Below are positions 35,347 to 45,272 of a stretch of DNA of 64,000 nt, piece by piece. Origin of the DNA: Nocardioides speluncae (GTDB lineage: Bacteria; Actinomycetota; Actinomycetes; Propionibacteriales; Nocardioidaceae); assembly GCF_003121585.1 (NCBI RefSeq), contig NZ_QEOO01000015.1:1-64000 (forward strand), read 5' to 3'. The translations under genes were made by a program, and so were the position numbers. The notes beneath the pieces are model-generated. The model did not search any database, was not told where the DNA came from, and saw only the letters and a list, made by a program, of their open reading frames with translations. Numbering within the stretch: position 1 is the first letter of the stretch; each line of letters opens with the position of its first letter.

Positions 35347-36534
35347 TCAGCGAGAGACCAGCGTACGGCGTGGCGCGACGACGTACCGAGTGGGCAGGGC
35401 GGCGGTCGAGCGCAGGTGGATGTTCTGGAGCAGGCCGACGGCGAGCAGGCTGGCGAACAGCGACGACCCGCCGTACGACACGAACGGGAGGGGTACGCCG
35501 GTCACCGGCATGATGCCCAGGCACATGCCGATGTTCTGGAACGCCTGGAAGCCGAACCAGCAGGCGATGCCGGCCGCGGCCACCCGGCCGAAGGTGTCGT
35601 CGGTGTGCGCGGCGATCGCCAGCGCCCGCCAGATCACCACGCCAAGGAGCGCAATCAGGACGGCTCCCCCGATCAGGCCGAGCTCCTCGCCGGCGACGGT
35701 GAAGACGAAGTCGGTGTGCTGCTCGGGCACGAAGCCAGCCCGGGTCTGCGAGCCGTCGAAGAGACCCTGACCGAACAGGCCGCCGTTGCCGACCGCGATC
35801 CGGGCCTGCTCGACGTTGTAGCCCGCGCCGCGTGGGTCGAGGGTCGGGTCGGTGAAGGCGAGGAACCGGTCCAGCTGGTAGTCCTTCAGCAGCCCGAGCC
35901 GCACCACCGCGACGGCGCCCGCGACACCGGCGACCACCAGCCCGGCGAGCCAGGCCCGGGCCACGCCCGCGATCGCGAGCGCGCCGAAGACGGTCGCGGC
36001 GAGTACCAGCATGGTGCCGAGGTCCGGCTGCAGCAGGATGAGTACGGCGGGGATGCCGGCGATCACCAGCATGCCGATCACGTCGACGCTCCCCACGTGG
36101 GTGCGGGACGCGCCCTCGGCGCGCTCGGCCACCAATAGCGCCATCCCGATCACGACCGCGAGCTTGGCGAACTCCGACGGCTGGGTGGACAGCCCGCCGA
36201 GCATCAGCCACGAGCGGGACCCGTTGACCGAGGTGCCCATCACCAGCACCAGCACCAGCCCGAGCACCGACGCCAAGTAGACCAGCGGCGCCACGATCCG
36301 GACCCAGCGATGGTCGGTAGCCAGCACCATCACCAGCAACACCAGGCCGATGGCGATGTTGACCAGCTCTTTCTTGAGGTACGCCGCGGGGTCGCCGAGG
36401 TTGAGGTCGTCGCGGTGGATGGTGGCCGACCAGATCAGCACCGCGCCGAACAGCAGGAGCGCGACCACGGCCGTCATCAGCAGCCAGTCCAGGCCCGGCA
36501 CACGCAGGCCCGAGCGGGTCGGCCGCGGCTTCAT
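35347..36534 (-). CDS. rodA: Peptidoglycan glycosyltransferase RodA
   Basis: 395 aa, ATG at 36534 overlapping the mrdA stop by 4 bp. SEDS-family polymerase with ten membrane segments; it builds lateral-wall glycan with PBP2. Signature: NGSRSWLMLGGLSTQPSEFAKLAVV, LLQPDLGTMLV, FIFTVAGEELGLIG-type FVFTVAGEELGLIG, and LPFVSYGGSSLFASL. Last gene of mreB-mreC-mreD-mrdA-rodA. Confidence 0.95.
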   Translation of the reverse strand: MKPRPTRSGLRVPGLDWLLMTAVVALLLFGAVLIWSATIHRDDLNLGDPAAYLKKELVNIAIGLVLLVMVLATDHRWVRIVAPLVYLASVLGLVLVLVMGTSVNGSRSWLMLGGLSTQPSEFAKLAVVIGMALLVAERAEGASRTHVGSVDVIGMLVIAGIPAVLILLQPDLGTMLVLAATVFGALAIAGVARAWLAGLVVAGVAGAVAVVRLGLLKDYQLDRFLAFTDPTLDPRGAGYNVEQARIAVGNGGLFGQGLFDGSQTRAGFVPEQHTDFVFTVAGEELGLIGGAVLIALLGVVIWRALAIAAHTDDTFGRVAAAGIACWFGFQAFQNIGMCLGIMPVTGVPLPFVSYGGSSLFASLLAVGLLQNIHLRSTAALPTRYVVAPRRTLVSR

Positions 36535-38666
36535 CGGCGGGCTCCGGGCGGAGGCGGCAGGATGCCGCCGTCGGACTCGAACGTCGGCAGCGCGGCGGGC
36601 GGGACGGTGCCGGGGATCGCGGCCCGCGCCGGCAGCACCCGGTCGCCCTGCACGCCGTACAGCGCCTCCCAGATCTTGCGCACCGCGGGCCCGGACGTGC
36701 CGGAGCCGGTGCCGCCCTGGGACACCATCATCACGACCACGTAGTCCTCGGTGTACGACGCCACCCACGACGTCGACTGCTTGCCGTAGACCTCGGCCGA
36801 GCCGGTCTTGGACCGGATCCGGACGTCGTCGAGCGGGAAGCCGCCCATCCGCCACGCCATGGTCCCGACCCGGGTGACGTTCTGCAGCGCGCCGTCGATG
36901 TAGTCGCGGACGCCGCGCGGCAGGTCCAGCCGGCCGTTCGGCTTCGGCTCGATCTCGCGGACCAGCCGGCCGCTCGGGCTGACGACCGCCTTGCCGATCC
37001 GCGGGGCGTAGAGGGTGCCGCCGTTGGCGATCGCGCCGTACGCGCGGGCCAGCTGGAGCGGGGTGACGATGGTGTCGCCCTGGCCGATCGCGAAGTTCAC
37101 CGCGTCACCCGCCCGGTAGTAGTTGCCCTCGAGGCAGAATTCGTGGGCGAAGAGCTCCAGGAAGCCGCCGCTGTCCTTCTCGTCCTCGTCGATCTTGCAG
37201 TAGTAGTCCTTCATCGACTCGTAGTAGGACTGCTTCCAGTGCCGGTCGGCGATCCGGCCGCTCGCCTCGCCGGGCAGGTCGACACCGGTCTCGCGGCCGA
37301 AGCCGAACTCCTTCGCCTCAGCCACGAGCGGGTCGCGCGCATCGATGTCGGCGGGGTCGGAGCCGAACCGCTGCCAATAGTCGAGCCCGACCCGGTAGAA
37401 GAAGGTGTTGCAGGAGACCTCGAGCGCCTTGTCGAAGCCGATGTAGCCGTAGGCGCCGGACTCGTAGTTCTTGAACGCGCGGTTGCCGACCTGCAGCGCC
37501 GAGGAGCAGTCCAGCCGGGTGTCGGTGCCGTAGCCGTTGGTGAGCGCGCCCGCGGTCATGAACGGCTTCCAGGTCGAGCCCGGCGCGTACTGCCCCTGCG
37601 TGGCCCGCGAGAGCAGCGGCGTCCCGGCCTTCTCGGAGTAGAGCCGCGCCAGCTGCTTCTTGCTGACGCCACCGGCCCAGAGGTTGGGGTCGTACGACGG
37701 CTGGCTGGCCATCGCCACGATCCGGCCGGTCTTGGCCTCCAGCACCACGGCCGCCCCGGCGTCGGCGACGTAGTTGCGCTCGGTGACCTCGTCGAAGGTC
37801 TTGCGGGCGGTCTGGATGGTTCGCCAGAGCTGCTGCTCCACCACCGACTGCACCCTGGCGTCGATGGTGGTGACGAGCGTGTCGCCAGGGCGGGATCGCG
37901 CCGTACTGTCGTCACCGAGCACCCGGCCCATCGAGTCGACCGCGACCCGGCGGTAGCCCGGCATCCCGCGCAGCCAGCGGTCGTACTGCTTCTCCACGCC
38001 GGCCCGGCCGACCGACGAGGCGCCGTTGACCGAGGCGTCGTCCGCCTTCTTGGCGGCGTCGAACTCATCCTCGGTGATCGGGCTGAGGTAGCCGAGCAGG
38101 TGCGCGGCGTTGACGCCGTACGGCTCGGGGTAGGCGCGCACGCTCTGCTTCTCCGCGAGCACCGACGGGTAGTCCTCCGGCTGCTCCAGGATCCGCAGCG
38201 CGACCTTCTCCGGGACGTCGGTGGCGACCGGGACGGGCTGGTACGGCGAGCCGTTCCAGCAGGTGCCGGCGATCGCGGCGGCGTCGCCGCAGACGTGCAG
38301 GCGGTCTTCAATCTCTCGCTGGGTCGTCTGGGTCAAGGCAGCGACGCGGCCCAAGACCGTCTGCTGCTCGGCGTCGGTCAGCTTGCCGAGGACGGTGCGG
38401 TCGACGGCGATGACGTGGGAGGTGCGGTTGGCGACCAGCGGCCGGCCCATCGCGTCCACGATCAGCCCGCGGTGCGGCTGGACCACGATGTCGCGGACCG
38501 ACTGCGCCGCGGCCTTCGCCTGGTAGGCCTCGCCACCGTGCACCTGCACCACCCACAGCCGCGCGAACAGTGTCGCGAACAGCGACAGCACCAGTGCCTG
38601 CAGAACGATCAGCCGCAGCCGGCCGATCCGGGTCGCGTTCCGGGCCGCCGGACGGCGCGCGGCCAT
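36531..38666 (-). CDS. mrdA: Penicillin-binding protein 2 (transpeptidase of the elongasome)
   Basis: 711 aa from the ATG at 38666. One membrane helix (about 18-38), a dimerisation domain (HRGLIVDAMGRPLVANRTSHVIAVDR), and a transpeptidase domain with catalytic Ser in GSTWKPF, SCN in LEVSCNTFF, and KTG in RSKTGSAEVYG. Partners RodA. It has a Cys-containing insertion (YYCKIDEDEKDSGGFLELFAHEFCLEGNY) not usual in E. coli PBP2, which might form a disulfide outside the membrane. Confidence 0.95.
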   Translation of the reverse strand: MAARRPAARNATRIGRLRLIVLQALVLSLFATLFARLWVVQVHGGEAYQAKAAAQSVRDIVVQPHRGLIVDAMGRPLVANRTSHVIAVDRTVLGKLTDAEQQTVLGRVAALTQTTQREIEDRLHVCGDAAAIAGTCWNGSPYQPVPVATDVPEKVALRILEQPEDYPSVLAEKQSVRAYPEPYGVNAAHLLGYLSPITEDEFDAAKKADDASVNGASSVGRAGVEKQYDRWLRGMPGYRRVAVDSMGRVLGDDSTARSRPGDTLVTTIDARVQSVVEQQLWRTIQTARKTFDEVTERNYVADAGAAVVLEAKTGRIVAMASQPSYDPNLWAGGVSKKQLARLYSEKAGTPLLSRATQGQYAPGSTWKPFMTAGALTNGYGTDTRLDCSSALQVGNRAFKNYESGAYGYIGFDKALEVSCNTFFYRVGLDYWQRFGSDPADIDARDPLVAEAKEFGFGRETGVDLPGEASGRIADRHWKQSYYESMKDYYCKIDEDEKDSGGFLELFAHEFCLEGNYYRAGDAVNFAIGQGDTIVTPLQLARAYGAIANGGTLYAPRIGKAVVSPSGRLVREIEPKPNGRLDLPRGVRDYIDGALQNVTRVGTMAWRMGGFPLDDVRIRSKTGSAEVYGKQSTSWVASYTEDYVVVMMVSQGGTGSGTSGPAVRKIWEALYGVQGDRVLPARAAIPGTVPPAALPTFESDGGILPPPPGARR

Positions 38667-39208
38667 TACGCGACCGCCACCCGCTGCGGCGGCCACAACC
38701 GGCCGAAGACGGCCATCACCAGCGGCAGCACGAGCGGGGTGAGCAGCACGTCCCACACGACCGCGATCAGGATCACCTGGAGCATCTGGCCGACCGAGGC
38801 GCCGACATCGTCGAGCAGCAGCCCGGAGAGGGCGAAGACCGAGGTGCCAATGAACGACGACGCGGCCACCGCGATCACCACGGCGGTGGCGCCGGGCCGG
38901 CCCCCGGCACCGGTGTCCGTGCTGATGTCCGAGCGGATCCGGCCGGCGACGTACCCGACGACGACCAGGGCCAGCGCCCAGCGGCCGGCGATGTGGTCGG
39001 CCGGCGGCGCCAGGTCCACGAACAGGCCGGCCGCGAAGCCGAGCACCGCAGCGAACTCCGGGCCGCGGGTCAGCGCGGCGGCGACCACCACCAGCAGCGC
39101 CAGGTTGGGGACCACGCCCTCCCAGGCGAAGTGTGGGAACAGGCTCACCTGCAGTACGACGGCCACGCTCACCATCGCCAGCGCGAGTACGGCGCGCAGT
39201 GCCGTCAT
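38666..39208 (-). CDS. mreD: Rod-shape-determining protein MreD
   Basis: 180 aa, ATG at 39208. Five hydrophobic segments with the weakly conserved MreD pattern: FAWEGVVPNLALLVVVAAALTRGPEFAAVLGFAAGLFVDLAPP. Links MreC to the elongation complex. It overlaps mrdA by one base and follows mreC by 7 bp. Confidence 0.92.
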   Translation of the reverse strand: MTALRAVLALAMVSVAVVLQVSLFPHFAWEGVVPNLALLVVVAAALTRGPEFAAVLGFAAGLFVDLAPPADHIAGRWALALVVVGYVAGRIRSDISTDTGAGGRPGATAVVIAVAASSFIGTSVFALSGLLLDDVGASVGQMLQVILIAVVWDVLLTPLVLPLVMAVFGRLWPPQRVAVA

Positions 39209-39215
39209 CGGGCGA

Positions 39216-40136
39216 TCACCGGACTCCCCCGTCGGCGCGGACCAGCGAGCGGTCGCCCTCGGTGTCGTCCGGGACCACAACGCCGACCACGTCGAGTGCG
39301 CTGAAGTCGACGTACGGCTCGATCACCGCGCGCTTGGCGGTCTCACGCGGGCTGCTGTACACCTCGGTCACCCGGCCGATCGGGATCCGCTCGACGTACG
39401 GCGCGCCGCCCTCGCTCCCCCAGCTCACAACCGCGTCGCCCTCGCTCGGGGTGACCGCGTGGTCGACCAGTTCGAGGTCGAGGCGGCCGGCCTCGCCGAC
39501 CTCGCCCCGGCCACGCAGGAAGCCCAGCTCGCGGCTGACGCCGATCCGGCCGCCGACCACCGACTCGCCGTCCAGGATCAGCAGCACGGTCGCGGTCGTG
39601 CGAGTGGCGCGGATGACCCGGCCGACCAGGCCGTCGCTGCACAGCACGGTCTGGTCCGGGCGGACGCCGGCGTCGGTGCCGGCGTCGATGGTGACGGTGC
39701 GCTTGAAGGACTGGCTGGGGCCGAGCGCGATCACCCGGGCGGGTGCGAGCGCGTAGCCCCACGTCGTGGCGGCCCGGGTCAGGCCCTCCAACTGCTCCAG
39801 CCGGGAGCGGTCGAACCCGGAGGCGGCGACCTTGCTGCGGAGGTCGGCGTTCTCCTGCTCCAGCCGGTCCACCTCGTCGCGCAGCGAGTCGCGGCTGCGG
39901 AACAGCTCAGACAGGCCGGCGAACGGGCGGACGCCGCTCGCGGTGGCCGACTCGACGGGTCCGAGAGCCTCGCCCATCACCCGTCGGGCCGGCTCGACCG
40001 GAGACGACTGCCCGCCGCGGTAGTCGAGTGCCATCAAGACAGCGCAGGCCAGCAGCAGCGCGGCGAGCACCGACAGCCGCGGACGTCGTACGCCGTCCCG
40101 GCGCTCTCGGTCGAGGCCGCTTCTCCGCAGGCCCAT
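39216..40136 (-). CDS. mreC: Rod-shape-determining protein MreC
   Basis: 306 aa, ATG at 40136 chosen because it overlaps the mreB stop by one base. One membrane helix (LSVLAALLLACAVLMAL), a coiled coil (SRDSLRDEVDRLEQENADLRSKVA), then the two-barrel periplasmic-type domain (RVIALGPSQSFKRTVTIDAGTDAGVRPDQTVL, GLVGRVIRAT). Organises PBP2 along the cell side. Confidence 0.95.
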   Translation of the reverse strand: MGLRRSGLDRERRDGVRRPRLSVLAALLLACAVLMALDYRGGQSSPVEPARRVMGEALGPVESATASGVRPFAGLSELFRSRDSLRDEVDRLEQENADLRSKVAASGFDRSRLEQLEGLTRAATTWGYALAPARVIALGPSQSFKRTVTIDAGTDAGVRPDQTVLCSDGLVGRVIRATRTTATVLLILDGESVVGGRIGVSRELGFLRGRGEVGEAGRLDLELVDHAVTPSEGDAVVSWGSEGGAPYVERIPIGRVTEVYSSPRETAKRAVIEPYVDFSALDVVGVVVPDDTEGDRSLVRADGGVR

Positions 40137-41164
40137 CAGAACCGCCGGGGCTCGGACACGAGCACCTGCTGCAGTGCCTCGAACTCCTCCACGCACTTGC
40201 CGGCGCCGAGCGCGACCGAGGTGAGCGGGTCCTCGGCGACGTGGACCGGCATCCCGGTCTCGTGTCGCAGCCGCTCGTCGAGGCCGCGCAACAGGGCGCC
40301 GCCGCCGGTGAGCACGATCCCGCGGTCCATGATGTCGCCGGCCAGCTCGGGGGGCGTCTGGTCAAGGGTGGTGCGGACCGCGTCGAGGATGTTGTGGAGC
40401 GGCTCCTCCAGCGCCTGCCGCACCTCCGCACTGGACACCAGCACCGTCCGCGGCAGCCCGGACACCATGTCCCGGCCGCGGATCTCGGCCTCCGGCTCCT
40501 TCGGCAGCGGGAACGCCGAGCCGAGGGTCATCTTGATCTCCTCGGCGGTGCGCTCCCCCAGCATCAGGGAGTACTCCTTCTTCATCCACCCGATGATCGC
40601 CTGGTCCAGGTCGTCGCCGGCGGTCCTGATCGACAGGCTGGTGACGATGCCGCCGAGGGAGATCACCGCGACCTCCGTCGTACCGCCGCCGACGTCGACC
40701 ACCATGTTCCCGGTCGCCTCGTGGACCGGCAGCCCGGCGCCGATCGCGGCGGCCATCGGCTCCTCGACGATGTAGACCCGGCGCGCGCCGGCCTGGTAGC
40801 CGGCCTCCTTGACCGCTCGCTGCTCAACAGCGGTGATCCCGCTCGGCACGCACACGACCAGCCGCGGCTTGGCGAAGTAGCGGCGCCGGTGGACCTGCTG
40901 GATGAAGAACCGCAGCATCTGCTCGGTCGCCTCGAAGTCGGCGATCACGCCGTCCTTGAGCGGCCGGATCGCGGCGATGGTGTCGGGCGTGCGCCCGATC
41001 ATCCGCTTCGCCTCGTGGCCGACGGCGAGGATCTCGCCGGTGCTGGTGTTGAGGGCGACCACCGACGGCTCGTCGAGCAGCACGCCCTTGCCGCGGACAT
41101 AGACCAGCGTGTTGGCAGTGCCGAGATCCACGGCCATGTCGCGGCCGATGAAGCTGTTCGCCAT
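40136..41164 (-). CDS. mreB: Rod-shape-determining actin homologue MreB
   Basis: 342 aa from the ATG at 41164; the open frame continues far upstream but this is the family start. Actin fold: [28 protein letters not shown] for phosphate 1, [20 protein letters not shown] for phosphate 2, [18 protein letters not shown] for adenosine. Forms membrane filaments that guide wall synthesis. First gene of the mre cluster, so the main promoter should lie in 41165-41368. Confidence 0.97.
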   Translation of the reverse strand: MANSFIGRDMAVDLGTANTLVYVRGKGVLLDEPSVVALNTSTGEILAVGHEAKRMIGRTPDTIAAIRPLKDGVIADFEATEQMLRFFIQQVHRRRYFAKPRLVVCVPSGITAVEQRAVKEAGYQAGARRVYIVEEPMAAAIGAGLPVHEATGNMVVDVGGGTTEVAVISLGGIVTSLSIRTAGDDLDQAIIGWMKKEYSLMLGERTAEEIKMTLGSAFPLPKEPEAEIRGRDMVSGLPRTVLVSSAEVRQALEEPLHNILDAVRTTLDQTPPELAGDIMDRGIVLTGGGALLRGLDERLRHETGMPVHVAEDPLTSVALGAGKCVEEFEALQQVLVSEPRRF

Positions 41165-41368
41165 GTCGTGATGCCTCGCAACGTGGTCGCCGGTCGGGAC
41201 TGTGTCGTTTTGGGGGTAGGGGTACGCCGCAACGCACGGACCCAGATCGAGCCTAAAAGCGGACATGCGCCTTTCCCGGGAGCCACGCCGGGCAGGCCGG
41301 GCTGGGGCCTCGGAGCCGTCCGGACAGTGGTGCTTCCCACGGCGAGGGGCAGCGGATACGTTGCAGCC

Positions 41369-41923
41369 ATGTCCGACGTTGACGAGATCCTCTCCAGCCT
41401 CCCCATCGACAAGATCGCCGCACAGATCGGCGAGGACCCGGAAGCGGTGGAGGACGCGGCGGCCGCCGCCGTACCTGCTCTGCTCGGCGGCCTCGACGCG
41501 AACGCCGGCGACCCGGCCGGCGCCGCCTCGCTCCTCGAGGCGATCGGCCAGCACGCCGACAAGTCCATCGACCCGTCCGACGTCGACGCCGCCGACGGCG
41601 AGAAGGCCGCCGCGCACATCTTCGGCGGCAACCAGGAGCAGGTGGTCAACCAGCTCGCCGGCACCGGCGTGAGCAGCACGCTGGTCAAGAAGCTGCTGCC
41701 GATCCTGGCGCCGATCGTGCTGTCCTGGCTGGCCAAGCGGGTCCTCGGCGGTAAGGGCGGGGCTGCCGCACCGAGCGCTGACGGCGGCGGCCTCGGCGGG
41801 ATCCTGGGCGAGGTGCTGAAGGGCGCGGTGCAGGGCGGCGGCGGTGGCCGCGGGTCGGTGCCCAACGCCGGCTCGATCATCAGCGACGTCCTCGGAGGCC
41901 TGCTCGGCGGCGGCCGGCGCTGA
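41369..41923 (+). CDS. DUF937 family protein
   Basis: 184 aa. ATG 6 nt after TACGTT (41357-41362), leaderless layout. [44 protein letters not shown] and [16 protein letters not shown] are the DUF937 core; a Gly-rich tail ([12 protein letters not shown]...GLLGGGRR) resembles the YidB-type end. Probably cytoplasmic and oligomeric. No proven function. Divergent from mreB. Confidence 0.88.
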   Translation: MSDVDEILSSLPIDKIAAQIGEDPEAVEDAAAAAVPALLGGLDANAGDPAGAASLLEAIGQHADKSIDPSDVDAADGEKAAAHIFGGNQEQVVNQLAGTGVSSTLVKKLLPILAPIVLSWLAKRVLGGKGGAAAPSADGGGLGGILGEVLKGAVQGGGGGRGSVPNAGSIISDVLGGLLGGGRR

Positions 41924-42040
41924 GCGGCATCCAGATTTCCGCCGTACCAACTAGGTAAAGCCAGTTCACAACGCTTGACCTGTGGGCGGGGCGGCATGAG
42001 GCTGGGGCATCCCTGCCCCGAGATTGGGAGGCCCCCAAAG

Positions 42041-45000
42041 ATGAGAGCCCTCACGGTCCCGCTCACAGCGCTTGCGCTGGCTGGCGGCATGCTCCTTGCC
42101 AGCCCGCCCGCAGCGCCGAACGCAACCGCCGCACCACCCGATAACAAGGATCTCGACGTGTACGTCGTCGAGGCCGCCCCAGACCAGCTCGGATCTCTGG
42201 CCGACGCCGGCATCGATGTCACCCACATCGCCCAGCACAGCGCCGGCGCCGGCAAGGTCGTCTTCGACGCGGTGACCACCGCCTCACAGGCCGACAAGCT
42301 GCGCGACGCCGGCCTGGACGTCGACCTGAAGAAGATCGACGGCAAGACCGTCGCCCAGCTGTCGCGGGCCCAGAACCTCGAGGGCCACGCCGTCTACCGC
42401 CCCTACAGCGGTGAGGGCAACATCGCCGACGAGCTGCGCCAGATCGCGGCCGAGAACCCGCGGATCACGAAGCTGGTCTCGATCGGCAAGAGCGTCCACG
42501 GCCAGGACATCCTGGCCATCAAGGTCACCAAGGACGCCCGCCAGGTCAAGGACGGCAAGCGCCCATCGGTGCTGTACGGCTCCGCCCAGCACGCGCGCGA
42601 GTGGATCACCCCGGAGATGACCCGGCGACTGCTGCACAAGTTCATCGATGACTACGGCACAAGCGCCGAGATCACCCGGCTCGTGAACACCACCGAGCTG
42701 TGGTTCCTCCCCGTGTCCAACCCGGACGGCTACGACTACACCTTCACCACCGGTAACGACGACGCGCGGATGTGGCGCAAGAACCTGCGCGACAACAACA
42801 ACAACGGCACGGTCGAGGCCGGCGACGGCGTGGACCCGAACCGGAACTTCGCCACCAAGTGGGGCTGGGACAACGAGGGCTCCTCGACCGACCCGGCCAG
42901 CGAGACCTACCGCGGCACCGGCCCGGCTTCGGAGCCCGAGACCAAGGCGCTGAGCAGGCTCTTCGACCGGATCGGCTTCGAGTTCTACATCAACTACCAC
43001 TCGGCCGCCGAGCTCCTGCTCTACGGCATCGGCTGGCAGGTCAGCACCCCGTCGCCGGACGACGAGATCTACAAGGCGCTGGCCGGTACCGACGACAACT
43101 CCGCGGTGCCCGGCTACGACCCGGACATCTCCGCCGAGCTCTACACGACCAACGGCGACACCGACACCCACGCGACCGTCGCCGCCGGCACCCTCGGCTT
43201 CACCCCGGAGATGACCACCTGCCAGGTGGTCTCCGACTCGATCCCGGACGACGAGTGGGAGGCCGAGGACTGCGGCAGCGGCTTCCACTTCCCGGACGAC
43301 GAGGAGCTGATCCAGGCCGAGTTCGCCAAGAACATCCCGTTCGCGCTGTCGGTCGCCAAGTCGGCCCACGACCCGGACGACCCGGTCTCCTCGATCGGGC
43401 TGAAGGCGCCGGACATGGTCTCCGACCCGTTCAACGTCTCGCACGGCCGCACCCAGCCGGTCGCAGTGACCGCGAAGCGGGCTCTGCGCAACATCACGCT
43501 GAACTACCAGATCAACGGCGGCAAGGTGCGCACCGAGCAGGCGCGGGTCTGGCACGGTGGCGAGCGGTACGGCAAGACCCACGACGACTACTACGCCGAG
43601 TTCCGCGCCAAGGTGCGCAACACCAAGGCCGGTGACTCGGTCAAGGTGTGGTTCACGGGCAGGAAGAGCGGCAAGCCGGTGAAGACCGAGCCGTTCACCT
43701 ACCAGGTGGCCAGCGACATCGGAGGCGACGTACTCATCCTCGCGGCCGAGGACGTCACCGGCATCAGCCCGGCGCAGGGAGTCACGTCGGCGAAGTACGC
43801 CGACGACTTCGCCACCGCGCTCCAGGACGCCGGCTACACCTCCGACGTGTACGACGTGGACGCCAACGGGCGGGTCGCACCGCACCACCTCGGCGTACTC
43901 AGCCACTACGACGCGATCGTGTGGGAGTCGGGCGACGACATCATCACCCGCGCTGTGGGACAGGTCCCCGGTACCGCCGACGACCTCGCCCTGCAGCTGG
44001 AGCTGACCGTCCGCGACTACCTCAACGAGGGCGGCAAGGCGCTGGTGACCGGCAAGTACAACCAGTTCGCGCAGTCCCAGGAGGTGTACGACTACAACCC
44101 GTTCGCCGCGGAAGGTCAGCCGGAGTGCACCACGCCGGACACCTACCCGTGCCTGCCGCTGCTGAACGACTTCCATCAGTACTGGCTCGGCGCGCACACC
44201 TATGTGAGTGACGGCGGCACCGGCGAGACCGGGCCGTTCCCGATCACCGGGCGGGCGGACGGTCCGTTCGCCGGCTTCTCGAGCACCTTCAACGGTGGCG
44301 ACTCGGCGGACAACCAGGACCACACCGCGTCGCTGATCGCCACGTCGAGCCTGCTGCCGCCTGCGGAGTTCCCGCAGTTCCGGAGCTCGGCACCGACCAG
44401 CTGGGACCGGCCGGGCGCGGCGCCGTACGACCCGCACACCGGCGCCTGGGCGATCTTCAGCCAGTGGGCGGACCAGAGCTGGAAGCGGCTCACCCGCACC
44501 GTCGACCTGACCGGGAAGACGAGCGGCGAGCTGCAGTTCTGGACGTCGTACGACACCGAGACCGACTGGGACTACCTGACGGTCGAGGCGCGGACGGTCG
44601 GCCAAGAGGACTGGACCACGCTCCCCGACGCCAACGGCCACACGGCCCAAGGCACCGGTGAGTCGTGCGCCAGCGGCTGGCGTGACATCCACCCGCACGT
44701 CAGCCACTACCAGGGCGCCGACTGCTCGCCGACCGGCACCACCGGCGCGTGGCACGCCGCCACCGGCAACAGCGCGGGCTGGCAGGACTGGAAGATCGAC
44801 CTGACGGCGTACGCCGGCAAGCAGGTCGAGATCTCGATCAGCTACGTCAGCGACTGGAGCACCCAGAAGCTCGGCGTGTTCATCGATGACGCGAAGGTGC
44901 TGGCCGACGGCGCGGTCGTCGACGAGACGTCGTTCGAGGACGGTCTCGGTGCCTGGACCACGCCCGGACCGCCGGCCGGATCCAGGGTGACCAACACCTT

Positions 45001-45145
45001 CATCCGGGCCCAGCAGGCGTTCGAGGAAGGCTCGACCACGGTCACCAACGACACCGTGTACACCGGCTTCGGCGCCGAGGGCCTGACCACCGCCGCGCAG
45101 CGAGAGGAGTTCGTCCGCAAGGCCATGGCTCACCTGCTCGACTAA
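42041..45145 (+). CDS. Secreted M14 zinc carboxypeptidase with C-terminal adhesion-like domain
   Basis: 1034 aa. Signal peptide (residues 1-31, ending ATA-AP), propeptide (VYVVEAAPDQLGSLADAGIDVTHIAQ), then the M14 domain: zinc ligands in GSAQHAREWITPE, substrate Arg in DPNRNFATKWGW, third ligand in YINYHSAAELLLYG, catalytic Glu in TLGFTPEMTT. The second half has an immune-inhibitor-A-like module (VDLTGKTSGELQFWTSYDTE, VTNTF). Start after GGGAGG. Digests extracellular peptides; the terminator at 45179 follows. Confidence 0.93.
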   Translation: MRALTVPLTALALAGGMLLASPPAAPNATAAPPDNKDLDVYVVEAAPDQLGSLADAGIDVTHIAQHSAGAGKVVFDAVTTASQADKLRDAGLDVDLKKIDGKTVAQLSRAQNLEGHAVYRPYSGEGNIADELRQIAAENPRITKLVSIGKSVHGQDILAIKVTKDARQVKDGKRPSVLYGSAQHAREWITPEMTRRLLHKFIDDYGTSAEITRLVNTTELWFLPVSNPDGYDYTFTTGNDDARMWRKNLRDNNNNGTVEAGDGVDPNRNFATKWGWDNEGSSTDPASETYRGTGPASEPETKALSRLFDRIGFEFYINYHSAAELLLYGIGWQVSTPSPDDEIYKALAGTDDNSAVPGYDPDISAELYTTNGDTDTHATVAAGTLGFTPEMTTCQVVSDSIPDDEWEAEDCGSGFHFPDDEELIQAEFAKNIPFALSVAKSAHDPDDPVSSIGLKAPDMVSDPFNVSHGRTQPVAVTAKRALRNITLNYQINGGKVRTEQARVWHGGERYGKTHDDYYAEFRAKVRNTKAGDSVKVWFTGRKSGKPVKTEPFTYQVASDIGGDVLILAAEDVTGISPAQGVTSAKYADDFATALQDAGYTSDVYDVDANGRVAPHHLGVLSHYDAIVWESGDDIITRAVGQVPGTADDLALQLELTVRDYLNEGGKALVTGKYNQFAQSQEVYDYNPFAAEGQPECTTPDTYPCLPLLNDFHQYWLGAHTYVSDGGTGETGPFPITGRADGPFAGFSSTFNGGDSADNQDHTASLIATSSLLPPAEFPQFRSSAPTSWDRPGAAPYDPHTGAWAIFSQWADQSWKRLTRTVDLTGKTSGELQFWTSYDTETDWDYLTVEARTVGQEDWTTLPDANGHTAQGTGESCASGWRDIHPHVSHYQGADCSPTGTTGAWHAATGNSAGWQDWKIDLTAYAGKQVEISISYVSDWSTQKLGVFIDDAKVLADGAVVDETSFEDGLGAWTTPGPPAGSRVTNTFIRAQQAFEEGSTTVTNDTVYTGFGAEGLTTAAQREEFVRKAMAHLLD

Positions 45146-45146
45146 C

Positions 45147-45219
45147 CGCTGACCGGGCACAAATGGTCTGAGAAACACGCTGACCGGGCACTTCTGGCGA
45201 CAGAAGTGCCCGGTCAGCG
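45147..45219. terminator. Strong hairpin terminator with a duplicated arm 31 bp upstream
   Basis: GCTGACCGGGCACTTCTG (45179-45196) and its perfect reverse complement (45201-45218) form an 18-bp stem with a GCGA loop. An extra arm copy CGCTGACCGGGCAC lies at 45147-45160, exactly 31 bp before the functional one. It follows the carboxypeptidase stop by 1 bp. Confidence 0.8.
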
Positions 45220-45259
45220 CATTCCAGGAACCATTCCTGCCCGGTCGGCGATGAGCGCC

Positions 45260-45265
45260 TATGAT
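45260..45265 (+). promoter_or_regulatory. -10 box of the methyltransferase gene
   Basis: TATGAT, near-perfect -10, ends 7 nt before ATG 45273. It overlaps an earlier in-frame ATG at 45261, which argues against that ATG as the start. Confidence 0.6.
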
Positions 45266-45272
45266 CCCCGAC

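Noticed and set aside
37143..40775. Very long open frame on the plus strand opposite mreC, mreD and mrdA
   Set aside because: High-GC shadow frame: composition is Arg/Gly/Val repeats without domains, and the minus-strand genes are unmistakable.
41924..42040. Promoter with TTGACC before the carboxypeptidase
   Set aside because: No acceptable -10 box at 16-19 bp.
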